DNA of 64,000 bases from Halovivax limisalsi. Lineage in GTDB: Archaea; Halobacteriota; Halobacteria; Halobacteriales; Natrialbaceae. This document shows, piece after piece, positions 8,309-16,732 of this stretch; position 1 is the stretch's first letter; every line of letters begins with the position of its first letter. The stretch spans positions 2,418,001-2,482,000 of the forward strand of contig NZ_CP095757.1 of the NCBI RefSeq assembly GCF_023093535.1, given 5' to 3'. The notes beneath the pieces are model-generated. The model ran no database searches, was not told the DNA's origin, and worked only from the letters and a program-made list of their open reading frames with translations. A program made the translations under genes and the position numbers.

Positions 8309-10279
8309 GTACGTGCGGTCGATCACCTCGACGATGGCTCGACGCCACTGCGAGACGGTCGACCCGTCGGCGTCCGGAATGTCGACGACCACCCGATTCC
8401 CGGAGACGGAGACGTCGACCTCGCCGGCGGCCTGGTCGGCGAACTGCTCGAGCTGGTATCGGAGCAACCGATTCGTCGAATCGGTGGCCTCGTCGTCGAG
8501 TTCGTACGTGAGCGTCACGCCGTCGTCGTCCGCGGTCGCCTTCGCGGTGAGTCTGCGGGTCGAACGAGAGAGCGACGGCGCCTCGTCGTTGACCCGTTCG
8601 ACGGCGTCGTCGACGGATATCTCGGCCGATCGCGTATCCTCCGGCGAGAACTCCTCGAACGTGTACTCGATCCCCTCCGTCGATCCGTCGACCGACGCCT
8701 CGGTGACGTCGGCGTCCGGATCGACCTCGTCGTTCGCCGTCTCGAGGGCGGACGCGTCACCCTCGCCATCCGCGTCCCGTTCGTCGACTGGGTCGGAATC
8801 GGGGTCGTCGGTCGATTCGCGGTCTGGGTCGTCTGACTCGTGATCGAGTTCCGATCCGTCCGCCCGCTCCGTCGCGTCCGTCGACTCGGCCGACGGCTCT
8901 GCCTGAACGTCCGACTCGTCAGCATCACGATCCGGATCGCCTGCGGTCAGTTCGCTGTCCGACGAATTCGGCCCACTCGGCTCGGCGGTCGACGCGGCGG
9001 GCGCGTCACGATCGGTATCGTCTTCGTCGGCGGCGGATGCGTTCGCGGTTGCCGCGTCGGCTTCGTCCGTCCGCGTCTGGCGCTCCTCGTCGAGGCGCGT
9101 GCGCAATTCCAGCAGTCCGAGATCCTCGAGGAGCGCTTCGAACAGTTCGGCCGCCGTTCGATCGTCGACCGGCTCCTCGCCGTCGGTCGTCCGTGCCACC
9201 GCTTCGAGTTCGTCTTCGGTCACCACGTCGAAGATGGACGCCGCCTCCTCGTCGACGTCCGTGGAGAGCGAGCCGCGATCGAGGAGCGAGTCGCCCGCGT
9301 CCGCCGACGAGTCTGCCTCCTCGGCGGTGGTTCCTTCCTCGTCGGCGTCCGCGTCCCCGGCGCCAGCCCCTTCGGCTGCATCTGCCTGCGCGACCGAGTC
9401 GGCATCCCCGACTGGATCCGTGGTGACGACCCCGTCGTCTGTGTCCGGGTCGTCAGCATCGTCGGCCGCTGGCGTCGTCGTTCCCCCGAGGACGATCGGT
9501 TCCTGTTCGGCCGTCACCGTTGAATCGTCTCCGTCTTCCTCCGCCGACGCATCGGGCGATCCGGATTCGAGGGCACCGGCGATCACGGACTGGTTCGCCG
9601 CGATCGTCTCCCGGTCGAGCGGGGTCGCGTACCACGGGGTCCGATCCGGCGACGTGACGAATCGGCCTCGGTTCGGGGCTTCGGCCGGGTCGGCTGCCGA
9701 CGCTTCGTCGGCGGTGGTCGCGCCGGACTCGTCGGGCCGTCGGTCGGGGGCGTTCGGGCCGCGGACGGGGGTCGGGTCGGCCCCGAGCGAGGCGCGCGAG
9801 GGCTGTGGCGGTGCATCCGATTCGCCCTCCTCCACCTGCGTCTCCGCTGGATCAGCCGCCGTCTCGTCGCTTGATTCGACCCCGTCGGTAGCGGAATCGG
9901 CGGGTTCGGTGGCGGCGTCGGCGGCGTGACCACCCGCGGGGTGGTCGCTTGCGGTGGACGGTTCCGTCCGCGTCGCGCCGGCTCCGGTCGCCGCCGTGTG
10001 CGGGCCGGCGGCCGTCGCAACCTGGCCGGCATCGGGCCCGGACCCGATCGTCGTCCCGCCCCCGTTCAGGTGTAGTTGCGTCCCGCCGCCCGCCGTTCCG
10101 TCGACCGTGTGGGTGAGGTCCGTGATGTCGTCGTCGAGGGTGTCCTCGAGTTTGTCGATCTTGTCACCGACGCCGCGCAGCGCCAGGGAGATATCCCAGA
10201 GAACGACCGTCGCGAAAAACAGGAGCGCGAGCAATACGGTGACGGCCACGCCGCCGAGGATCTGCACGTCGACTTCCAT
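8282..10279 (-). CDS. Large acidic, membrane-anchored haloarchaeal protein
   Basis: A 665-residue protein starting MEVDVQILGGV; the frame can be opened to 10312 but the internal ATG directly precedes the membrane segment. One N-terminal transmembrane helix (VAVTVLLALLFFATVVLW) is followed by a short amphipathic helix (DKIDKLEDTLDDDITDL). About 450 residues of low-complexity Asp/Glu/Ser/Thr/Ala-rich sequence follow, probably disordered. A folded C-terminal domain of ~125 residues begins near IEYTFEEFSPEDTRSAEISVD and contains alternating strands. Topology and function are unknown. The organisation resembles a tethered domain on a long acidic stalk. The C-terminal coding end is duplicated downstream. 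Confidence 0.72.
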   Translation of the reverse strand: MEVDVQILGGVAVTVLLALLFFATVVLWDISLALRGVGDKIDKLEDTLDDDITDLTHTVDGTAGGGTQLHLNGGGTTIGSGPDAGQVATAAGPHTAATGAGATRTEPSTASDHPAGGHAADAATEPADSATDGVESSDETAADPAETQVEEGESDAPPQPSRASLGADPTPVRGPNAPDRRPDESGATTADEASAADPAEAPNRGRFVTSPDRTPWYATPLDRETIAANQSVIAGALESGSPDASAEEDGDDSTVTAEQEPIVLGGTTTPAADDADDPDTDDGVVTTDPVGDADSVAQADAAEGAGAGDADADEEGTTAEEADSSADAGDSLLDRGSLSTDVDEEAASIFDVVTEDELEAVARTTDGEEPVDDRTAAELFEALLEDLGLLELRTRLDEERQTRTDEADAATANASAADEDDTDRDAPAASTAEPSGPNSSDSELTAGDPDRDADESDVQAEPSAESTDATERADGSELDHESDDPDRESTDDPDSDPVDERDADGEGDASALETANDEVDPDADVTEASVDGSTEGIEYTFEEFSPEDTRSAEISVDDAVERVNDEAPSLSRSTRRLTAKATADDDGVTLTYELDDEATDSTNRLLRYQLEQFADQAAGEVDVSVSGNRVVVDIPDADGSTVSQWRRAIVEVIDRTYYLSDNTEE

Positions 10280-10394
10280 AGGTACTAGGTACGGAGGTCG
10301 AAGGTTCGACATATAGAGGTTCGTCCCGTTTCAGCGCTCGAATCGACGGTCGAGGTGGCCTTCGAAGGCGCCTCGGCTCGCCGACGATCGGTTC

Positions 10395-10877
10395 TCACTC
10401 GAGCGATTCGGCGTAGACGTACCCCGCCTCGGTCGCCCTCGGGCGATGGCCGTCGAGCGTGAGTCGCCAGTCGTCGACGACGGCCGGCTCCGACAGCGCC
10501 CGCTCGGCGGTCGTCCGCACGTCGTCGACGTCGAGCCCGTAGAAATCGGGCGGGACGTCGGCCAGGTACCGAAGTGCGGTTTCGAAGAGTCGGAACAATC
10601 CAGCGTCCGACCCGAAGTCCACCCGCTTGTACACGCCGGCGGCGATCTGGACCATCCCGTGGCAGAACGCGCTCTCGGTCGTTCCGGCGCCGTAGTTGTA
10701 CCACTCGTCCTCGAAACAGTCGTGCGATTCGTGGTACGCGCCGTCGTTGAAGAGGCCGACGCCGTGGCGCAACGCCCGCCGCAACGTCGCGTGCTCCCAC
10801 CGGCGTGCGGCAAGATCCCACCCCGTCGGGTTGCCCAGCGGGGGCGGTTCCGACGGGGCCCGGGTGTGTTCGTCCAT
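10395..10877 (-). CDS. DUF309-family protein
   Basis: A 160-residue helical protein with the DUF309 hallmark: a His/Glu-rich helix FNDGAYHESHDCFEDEWY followed by FCHGMVQIAAGVYK. The clustered His, Glu and Asp suggest a metal-binding or small-molecule-binding helical bundle; no reaction is established. The ATG at 10877 is chosen because the family begins shortly before RRALRHGVGLFN. The frame extends to 11054 but the extra residues are Arg-rich shadow sequence. It is transcribed divergently from the small zinc-ribbon gene at 11011. Confidence 0.85.
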   Translation of the reverse strand: MDEHTRAPSEPPPLGNPTGWDLAARRWEHATLRRALRHGVGLFNDGAYHESHDCFEDEWYNYGAGTTESAFCHGMVQIAAGVYKRVDFGSDAGLFRLFETALRYLADVPPDFYGLDVDDVRTTAERALSEPAVVDDWRLTLDGHRPRATEAGYVYAESLE

Positions 10878-11010
10878 GGACCCAAGTAGGGTGAGCGTAC
10901 CGAAAAAGGCGCGGCCGCGGCGGCTCGACCGCGTGCAGAATCCGTCGGTCAATCGGTGCCTGCGTATCCGTGCCCGGTCGTTTACCCGGGCTGGTGCCGT
11001 ATCGGGAGGC

Positions 11011-11148
11011 ATGCAGTATCCACGCGGCCGGTGTGACCGCTGTGGGGGGCGCATGTACGCACAGATTCGGGGCGGCGTTCGCTGTCCGAACTGCGACCGA
11101 ACGGTCCGGCGATCCCGAGGGCGAACGAATCGATTCCGTCACCCGTAG
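11011..11148 (+). CDS. Small zinc-ribbon protein (45 residues)
   Basis: ATG at 11011 has GGGAGG just upstream and opens a 45-residue frame with two knuckles: CDRCGG (residues 8-13) and CPNCDR (25-30), spaced as in a rubredoxin-like zinc ribbon. It is followed by a basic Arg-rich tail (RRSRGRTNRFRHP) that could contact nucleic acid. Small CPxCG proteins are abundant in haloarchaea and often missed by gene callers. The function is unknown. Independent support would come from conservation. Confidence 0.6.
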   Translation: MQYPRGRCDRCGGRMYAQIRGGVRCPNCDRTVRRSRGRTNRFRHP

Positions 11149-11263
11149 CGCGATACCCATCGAACGCCTACTGGGTCCGGACCCCTGGCCAGTCGCCTCG
11201 TTCCCTCGCCCGCGACCGGAATCGCAGGGTATTCAAACGAACCCGACGTAGTCCGGACCGCGT

Positions 11264-11346
11264 GCGAGGGTAGCCAAGCGGCCAACGGCGGCGGACTCAA
11301 GATCCGCTCGTGTAGACGTTCGTGGGTTCGATCCCCTCCCCTCGCA
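11264..11346 (+). tRNA. tRNA-Leu (anticodon CAA)
   Basis: A class II tRNA of 83 nt with a long variable arm. The acceptor is GCGAGGG/CCCTCGC with discriminator A, the anticodon arm is GCGGA-CTCAAGA-TCCGC giving CAA (decodes TTG), and the variable arm is around TCGTGTAGACGT. The T-arm is GTGGG-TTCGATC-CCCTC with one T-T mismatch. No intron and no encoded CCA are seen. Confidence 0.93.
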
Positions 11347-11382
11347 TCGCAGTGCGCCGCACCGCCGCGGCGCGCGAGATGC

Positions 11383-11408
11383 GGAAGATCGGCACGAAGC
11401 GATCTTCC
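11383..11408. terminator. Strong hairpin downstream of tRNA-Leu
   Basis: A perfect 9-bp inverted repeat, GGAAGATCG ... CGATCTTCC, with an 8-nt loop lies 37 nt past tRNA-Leu. It may be part of the trailer, a terminator, or a short structured RNA. No pronounced T-run follows, so the terminator label is tentative. Confidence 0.35.
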
Positions 11409-11565
11409 CTCGCAAATTCCTCTCGACGAAGCGGTCGATCGATACGACAGTGCTATCGGCGTTTCGTTGGGGGACGAGTCTGACATGGATAGCCCCAACG
11501 GCGGATTGATCCGGGACGGTACTGCCGACCGCCACACCTTACCCGGCGGGCGACGCAGGGAACGC

Positions 11566-12369
11566 ATGGACGAGTCACGCGATGACATCGATGTCGAAGG
11601 CCTTGCCCTCGAGGCGGCGCGGGCCGGGGCCGCCGTCGCCCGGGAATCGTTCCGCCAGGAGTTGTCCGTCGAAACGAAGGCGAACCAGATGGACGTCGTG
11701 ACGCAGGCCGACCGGGAGGCCCAGGACGCCGTCGTCGGTCGGATACGCGAAGCGGCCCCTGACGACGCGATCGTCGGCGAGGAGGACGGCACTCCGAGCT
11801 CGATTCCGGCGAGCGGCCGGACCTGGATCGTCGACCCGATCGACGGCACGGCCAACTACGTGCGCGGCGTGCCGACCTTCGCCACGGCCGTGGCCGCCGT
11901 GGCGGGCGATGAGACGCTTGCGGGCGCCACCGTCTTTCCCGTACTCGACGATACCTACGTCGTCAGCGGCGAGGAACCGCGCCTGAACGGCGATCCCATC
12001 ACGGTGAGCGAGCGAGCGGATCCGAAGATCTGTACCGTCAGTCCGGGGCTGTGGTGGGACCGGGACCGCCGCGACGAGTACGCACGCGCCTGCGACGAGA
12101 TCGTCCACCGATTCGGCGACATGCGTCGCGTCGGCTGTGCGCAGGCGGAGCTCGCGATGGTCGCGACCGGCGCGCTCGACGCGATGATCGCCAACGTGGC
12201 CGCCGCGCCCTGGGACACGGTCGCCGGCGTCGAACTCGTCCGGACCGCCGGCGGCACCGTGACGGACCTCGAAGGAGAACCGTGGACGGTCGACAGCGAG
12301 GGCCTCGTCGCGTCGAACGGTCGCATCCACGGCACGGCGCTCGCAGCCGCCAGCGCAATCGAAGATTGA
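11566..12369 (+). CDS. suhB: Inositol monophosphatase-family phosphatase
   Basis: A 267-residue lithium-sensitive sugar-phosphatase fold enzyme. Archaeal members dephosphorylate inositol-1-phosphate and often fructose-1,6-bisphosphate. Metal-site motifs are the Glu in VGEEDG, WIVDPIDGTANYVRG (the DPIDGT signature) and the C-terminal PWDTVAGVELVRTAGGTVTD. ATG at 11566 is chosen since the sequence before it is not family-like. An intact DUF63 membrane-protein gene lies downstream in the same orientation but is separated by the ~3 kb insertion, so the two may once have been adjacent. Confidence 0.92.
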   Translation: MDESRDDIDVEGLALEAARAGAAVARESFRQELSVETKANQMDVVTQADREAQDAVVGRIREAAPDDAIVGEEDGTPSSIPASGRTWIVDPIDGTANYVRGVPTFATAVAAVAGDETLAGATVFPVLDDTYVVSGEEPRLNGDPITVSERADPKICTVSPGLWWDRDRRDEYARACDEIVHRFGDMRRVGCAQAELAMVATGALDAMIANVAAAPWDTVAGVELVRTAGGTVTDLEGEPWTVDSEGLVASNGRIHGTALAAASAIED

Positions 12370-12445
12370 CGGCCGACTCTCAGCGTCCGAGTAGAAGCGG
12401 GGCGCCCGCCCATTCGACGGTCGTCGAGGCGGTCAGTGATCACCG

Positions 12446-12513
12446 TTCGTGTCCGAAACGGAACCAATAACACAGCGGCCCGCTGGCGGAACCGTCTGTA
12501 CGAATACGTTGAT
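12446..12513. repeat. Left copy of the DUF63-gene 5' end (remnant)
   Basis: This 68-nt stretch aligns with 15449-15517, the leader and first codons of the intact DUF63 gene, with about 56 of 69 columns matching by eye. The leader half is nearly identical. In the coding half the differences fall mostly at codon third positions: CTG TAC GAA TAC GTT GAT here versus ATG AAC GAG TAC GTC GAC there. The start codon is lost and similarity stops after the sixth codon. It is best read as the stump of a DUF63 gene copy. The rest of 12370-12541 holds no gene. Confidence 0.75.
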
Positions 12514-12541
12514 CTCGGAAAACCACTGTCGAGACGGCACG

Positions 12542-13825
12542 TTACGCGAGCACGGCTGTTATCTTTCCAATCCATCCGGTGAGAAGCAAGATGCCGATAG
12601 CAATGAGGAAAATTCCGTTGAGTTTCATGGCCACCGGCAGCCACTTTTTCTTCAATTCGGAGCTAAGCGAAACTCTGTCGGCCAGTGCTGCTGAGAGCAA
12701 GAACGGAATGGATAATCCGAACGAGAATACAACCAGCAGTAACGCACCCTCCGCGACGGAAACTGTGGCAGCCAACGTCAGAATCGCCGCCAGTACCGGC
12801 CCGATACACGGAGTCCAACCGGCACCAAAGCCAGCGCCCACGAGCAACGATCTGCTGTAACTTTGCGACTGGTCGGAATCAGGGTTGAACAACTTCCACT
12901 CGGAGTGTAATTTCTGTATTTCCAACACACCAGCCACGTTCAAGCCAAACAGAATGATGACTACCCCGCCGATTCGTGCCAGCCAGACACTAAATGCCGA
13001 GAACGCGTTACCCAGTACACTAGCGCCGAGGCCGAGGGAGACAAATACAGTTGAGAACCCAACACAAAAGAGCACAGCGTTGATAAAGAGGCGTACTCTG
13101 TCTTTTCCGGTTCTCTTATTGGTTCCGTTCTGCCCCACTTCCTGGTGACTGACGCCCCCGATGAACGAGAGAAAGAGCGGAATCAATGGGAAAAAGCACG
13201 GTGAGAAGGCAGCGAGGATTCCGGCGCTGAACGCGGTAATCAGAAAGACGCTGCTGGTTTGTGTATTTTCCGACCCAGACGTGCTATCGAGGGCGTGCTT
13301 GACAGTTGACTGTGCCTGATCGGACTGCGGGTCGAACTGCCCCATCCAGCGATGTACCACGGTACCATCTTCGTCAATCAGCACAGTTGACGGCGTTCCA
13401 ATGGTCTGGAACGTCCGAACAACCCGCCTGTTTGGATCGTGCAGGGTCGTGAACGTTACGCCGGTATCATCGACGAACTGTTTAATTTCCTGTGAGCTGC
13501 CTGTATCGTCTATGCTCGCACCGACGACGACGAGCCCGTCATCCGAATACTGTTCATAGAGTTGCTGTAATTTCGGCATTTCCTCGCGGCATGGGTCACA
13601 CCAGGTCGCCCAGATATTGAGCATAACCACCTTCTCCCCTTCAAACTGAGAGAGACGCACAGTTTCACCGTCGAGCGTTTCTGCGCTATAGTCGGGCGCC
13701 GGCTCACCGATCGCAACTCCGCTACTGTTCAGATCAGTCCCGGAGGTCTGGAGATAGAACCCAATTCCGCTCGCGACGATCGCTACGACCAGTACGACAC
13801 CAAGTATTGGTTTTAAATTTTTCAT
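12542..13825 (-). CDS. Thioredoxin-like (TlpA/ResA) and CcdA fusion protein
   Basis: A 427-residue membrane protein for moving reducing equivalents across the membrane. An N-terminal anchor (residues 6-25) precedes a TlpA/ResA-type thioredoxin domain facing outside, with WATWCDPCREEMP (WCDPC at 75-79) and a TPSTVLIDEDG cis-proline loop. From about residue 193 there are six hydrophobic segments of a CcdA/DsbD-gamma domain carrying FSPCFFPLIP and GWTPCIGPV, each with the redox Cys. The order thioredoxin-then-CcdA is the reverse of the usual C-terminal thioredoxin of DsbD. Likely roles are cytochrome c or copper-oxidase maturation, or reduction of the neighbouring lipoprotein; this is inference. 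The coding DNA is visibly less GC-rich than its neighbours. Confidence 0.9.
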   Translation of the reverse strand: MKNLKPILGVVLVVAIVASGIGFYLQTSGTDLNSSGVAIGEPAPDYSAETLDGETVRLSQFEGEKVVMLNIWATWCDPCREEMPKLQQLYEQYSDDGLVVVGASIDDTGSSQEIKQFVDDTGVTFTTLHDPNRRVVRTFQTIGTPSTVLIDEDGTVVHRWMGQFDPQSDQAQSTVKHALDSTSGSENTQTSSVFLITAFSAGILAAFSPCFFPLIPLFLSFIGGVSHQEVGQNGTNKRTGKDRVRLFINAVLFCVGFSTVFVSLGLGASVLGNAFSAFSVWLARIGGVVIILFGLNVAGVLEIQKLHSEWKLFNPDSDQSQSYSRSLLVGAGFGAGWTPCIGPVLAAILTLAATVSVAEGALLLVVFSFGLSIPFLLSAALADRVSLSSELKKKWLPVAMKLNGIFLIAIGILLLTGWIGKITAVLA

Positions 13826-13875
13826 ATGGCGTCCGTATGAGTTGTTGATCAGTAAGTTGATTTTCGGTCAGCGAG

Positions 13876-15246
13876 TTAGAACGTAGAAAAATATCCGCGC
13901 TTGTCATTCCCACGCCATACGATGCCAGTTCCATCGGTTACCGAAGTGAGGTGAGGGTTGTGACCGTGGAGATCGACGTCACTGAACTCGACTATTCCCC
14001 CGTCGGACGTCACTTTGGTCAGTTGCACTATTGTACCACCGCCACTCCCGTGGCTCGTGGACGAATTGTCCCGGTCCGTGGACTCGTTCGTTGTACCGGT
14101 GTGACCCATATGGCTGTCAGAATTCTCGCCGAGCAGACCCTCATATGCGACCCAGGCATCCCCGTTGGGAGCAACGTGCAGCGCTGGTTGGGTTATCGGC
14201 GCGTACTCCGGCGTGAAAATGGACACCGGATCGTCAGGCCATGATCGGCCGTGATCCGTGGAGACTCCGTAGTAAACGCCGTAATCATCCGTGCTTCCGC
14301 TGAACCAGGTAGCGTGCAAACGCCCGTCCCCGTCCAATCCGATGTCCGGGCCGGAATGGGGACACCCATCGTAGTGCCAGTTGTGATCGTAGAATTTCAC
14401 AGGCGTTCCCCACGTCCGGCCCCCATCGGTGGAATACGCGACCACGTGGTCTCGAATATCCATCTCATCGGACGGGTAGACCTTCCGCCAGCTTACGTAC
14501 ACCGTCCCGTCCGACCCAGCTGCCAACGCCGGTCGGCAACACGGACAGGCAGGACTATCGGGATCGACGTTGACACCAAGATCGCCCGCGCTCGACGTCC
14601 ACGACCGGCCTCCGTCCGTCGACCACATCACGCGTATTGATCGCCCGGAACTGGTTGCACTGGCAGACTGTAGCGTCGCCACGTACAGTTTTCCATCGGG
14701 TGCGACGGCCAGATTGTGGTAGTCCCGCGTTGCTGGCGTCTCATCCACCTTCGGGCCGACCGTAGTAACCTCGAAACTTCGGCCACCGTCCGTCGACCGG
14801 GCGAATCGGATAGAGCTTTTACCGTATTCGTACTCCTCAGCCTCCGGATAATGCGAATCCCAGGAGACGCAAAGCGTGCCGTCAGTAGCTACATCCAATT
14901 GCTGGGGCGCCGATTTAGATGAATCGACAAATCCGTCCGTCTCGTTGACGCGCGTCGCTTCACTCCACGTCTCGCCACCGTCTGAGGACCGCTTCAGAAA
15001 CAGGTCCTTGCCCCCGCCTTCGGCAGGCTCGACGTACGTCAGATACGTCGTTTCCGATGCGGAGTCGTGAACGGCTTTCGGCAATGATGATGTGGCGGAC
15101 GTTATCTGCGCTGGATCACTTATTCCAAGCGTCTCCGTCGTCCCAGCCTCCGTTTTCGGATCTGTACGGGTGAACCCGAGGCAACCACCGAACATTCCCG
15201 CAGCGCCAACACCTGCAATCGAACCGAGGAACCGTCTCCGTTGCAT
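13876..15246 (-). CDS. Tat-exported lipoprotein with Asp-box (sialidase-like) repeats
   Basis: A 456-residue protein whose N-terminus MQRRRFLGSI ... GMFGGCLG has a twin-arginine motif and a lipobox with Cys at residue 22. The body shows five Asp-box motifs (SSDGGETW, two STDGGRS variants, STDGGRTW, STDHGRSW), typical of a six-bladed BNR propeller. Catalytic sialidase residues are not evident, so exo-sialidase activity should not be assumed. Unusual features are a CPCC motif at about 234-237, a nearby GCPHSG, and a Met/His/Ser-rich segment (DSHMGHTG, STSHGSGGG) near 378-403, suggesting metal or redox chemistry. It lies 50 nt upstream of the thioredoxin-CcdA gene, so an operon is likely. Confidence 0.85.
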   Translation of the reverse strand: MQRRRFLGSIAGVGAAGMFGGCLGFTRTDPKTEAGTTETLGISDPAQITSATSSLPKAVHDSASETTYLTYVEPAEGGGKDLFLKRSSDGGETWSEATRVNETDGFVDSSKSAPQQLDVATDGTLCVSWDSHYPEAEEYEYGKSSIRFARSTDGGRSFEVTTVGPKVDETPATRDYHNLAVAPDGKLYVATLQSASATSSGRSIRVMWSTDGGRSWTSSAGDLGVNVDPDSPACPCCRPALAAGSDGTVYVSWRKVYPSDEMDIRDHVVAYSTDGGRTWGTPVKFYDHNWHYDGCPHSGPDIGLDGDGRLHATWFSGSTDDYGVYYGVSTDHGRSWPDDPVSIFTPEYAPITQPALHVAPNGDAWVAYEGLLGENSDSHMGHTGTTNESTDRDNSSTSHGSGGGTIVQLTKVTSDGGIVEFSDVDLHGHNPHLTSVTDGTGIVWRGNDKRGYFSTF

Positions 15247-15264
15247 ATTCCAGACGGATGTACG

Positions 15265-15283
15265 CAATATTAATACTGTATTG
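15265..15283 (-). promoter_or_regulatory. Promoter of the lipoprotein/thioredoxin-CcdA operon
   Basis: AATATTAATACT (15266-15277) is a TATA-like core 20-31 nt before the ATG at 15246, fitting a leaderless mRNA. It is embedded in the inverted repeat CAATA ... TATTG, which could be an operator. Confidence 0.5.
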
Positions 15284-15448
15284 GTACAATAGTAGAAACC
15301 CTGTGATCCGAGACCGGCCAGGTCCGTTCACCATGCGATAACCCGTCCATTCCGTTCGAGATCGACTGGAGAACCGTAAAGACAGGGCGAACTCGACGGC
15401 TGTGCTCGACGAACGGCGTCCGAGCAGCGCGAGGACCGTGTTCGAACC

Positions 15449-15517
15449 TTCGTGTCCGAAACCGGAATCAATAACATAGCGGCCTCCCGGCTGAAACGTA
15501 TGAACGAGTACGTCGAC
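15449..15517. repeat. Right copy of the direct repeat flanking the insertion
   Basis: This copy contains the leader and first six codons of the functional DUF63 gene. Together with the left copy at 12446-12513 it brackets about 2.94 kb of lower-GC DNA. It is the presumed native sequence because it continues into the full gene. Confidence 0.75.
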
Positions 15518-16624
15518 CGCTACGGGCCCGAACGGGTCTGGGCGGCGATCGTGATCGCCGTCGTCGCCGTCGTCGCCGCCCTCGTGGCCATCTTCCCGCA
15601 ACGGGTTGGCGTGGACGTCCTGTGGCAGTACTTCTGGGGGCCCGTGGTCGCCGACGCGAACGGCATGAACTGCGTGGCGTGGGCCGGCGGCGAGCAGCTA
15701 TCGTGCTCGGTCGCCGGACCCGATTCCGGGCCGACGGCCAGCCCGGGCTACACCGCGATCTCCTACGCGGGGTACATTCCGACGCTATTACTCCTGTTGA
15801 CCGGGTTCATCTTCGTCATCGACCGCCTCGATATCGACCGCTATCGCGCCGGATTCTGGGGACTGTTCCCGTTCATGCTCTTCGGCGGCGCGTTCCGGGC
15901 CGTCGAAGACGCCAACGTGGCCGTCAACGAGGCGACGGGCGACGCCGCGCTCTCGCTGCCCTGGCAGGCGCTGATCATTAGCCCGTTCATCTACGTCACG
16001 GTCGCGTTCATCGCCCTCTGTGCGGTCGTGATCGCGGTCTGGCTCGACCGGCGAGGAATCGTCTCGCGCTACGAGTACCCGCTCGCCGGGATGGGAACGG
16101 CGTTACTCCTCGGGTCGATCGCGATCCTCGCGTCCTGGGCCGCCGTCGGCGGACACGGCTTTTACCCCTCCTTCGCCGTCGTCACGCTCGGACTCGCGAG
16201 CGCGATCACGGCCGCGGTCTGGCTGGCCATCCAGCGGTTTGCCCCCGAGTTGAACGCGGGAACACGGAAGATGGGCATCGCCGTTCTCTGGGCCCACAGC
16301 GTCGACGGCGTCGCCAACGTCCTGGGTCTGGACTGGGCGACGGCATTCGGCCTCCCCACTAACCTCGTACCGAAGCACCCGATCAACGCCGCCGTCCAGC
16401 GCTATACGGGCGAACTACTCCCCCAGTCGATCGAAGCGACGACCGGCGACACCTGGCCGTTCCTCCTCCTGAAGGTCGGGGCGGCGGTCTTCATCATCTG
16501 GGCGTTCAACGACGAGGTGTTCGAGGAGAGCCCGCGATTTACAATCCTGCTCATGCTGACCGTCGTGGCCGTCGGCCTGGGTCCCGGCACGCGCGACATG
16601 CTCCGTGCGACCTTCGGCGTGTGA
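15500..16624 (+). CDS. DUF63-family multi-pass membrane protein
   Basis: A 374-residue polytopic membrane protein of the archaeal DUF63 family, function unknown. About eight to nine hydrophobic segments are visible (for example [44 protein letters not shown]). Conserved-looking polar blocks are [30 protein letters not shown] and [20 protein letters not shown] at 15500 is chosen because a hydrophobic helix starts shortly after it; the frame extends to 15452 through leader sequence. The 5' end is duplicated 3 kb upstream. It is probably a former neighbour of the inositol monophosphatase gene. Confidence 0.88.
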   Translation: MNEYVDRYGPERVWAAIVIAVVAVVAALVAIFPQRVGVDVLWQYFWGPVVADANGMNCVAWAGGEQLSCSVAGPDSGPTASPGYTAISYAGYIPTLLLLLTGFIFVIDRLDIDRYRAGFWGLFPFMLFGGAFRAVEDANVAVNEATGDAALSLPWQALIISPFIYVTVAFIALCAVVIAVWLDRRGIVSRYEYPLAGMGTALLLGSIAILASWAAVGGHGFYPSFAVVTLGLASAITAAVWLAIQRFAPELNAGTRKMGIAVLWAHSVDGVANVLGLDWATAFGLPTNLVPKHPINAAVQRYTGELLPQSIEATTGDTWPFLLLKVGAAVFIIWAFNDEVFEESPRFTILLMLTVVAVGLGPGTRDMLRATFGV

Positions 16625-16732
16625 CGCCCCGCACGGCGATCTGCGCGCAATTCCGGGGCGACGGACGTATCGCCGATCCGATCGCCGACGCTCACCGCGA
16701 ACCCTTTAGGAACGGACTGTGAACGGCCTCGC

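Noticed and set aside
8282-10279. Idea that the low-complexity region is a coding minisatellite
   Set aside because: The Asp/Ser/Ala-rich stretch shows biased composition but no regular repeat unit at the DNA level.
13876-15246. Annotation as a functional sialidase
   Set aside because: Asp boxes are structural and common to many propellers. The arginine triad and catalytic acid/Tyr of sialidases were not recognisable, while CPCC and lipoprotein features point elsewhere.
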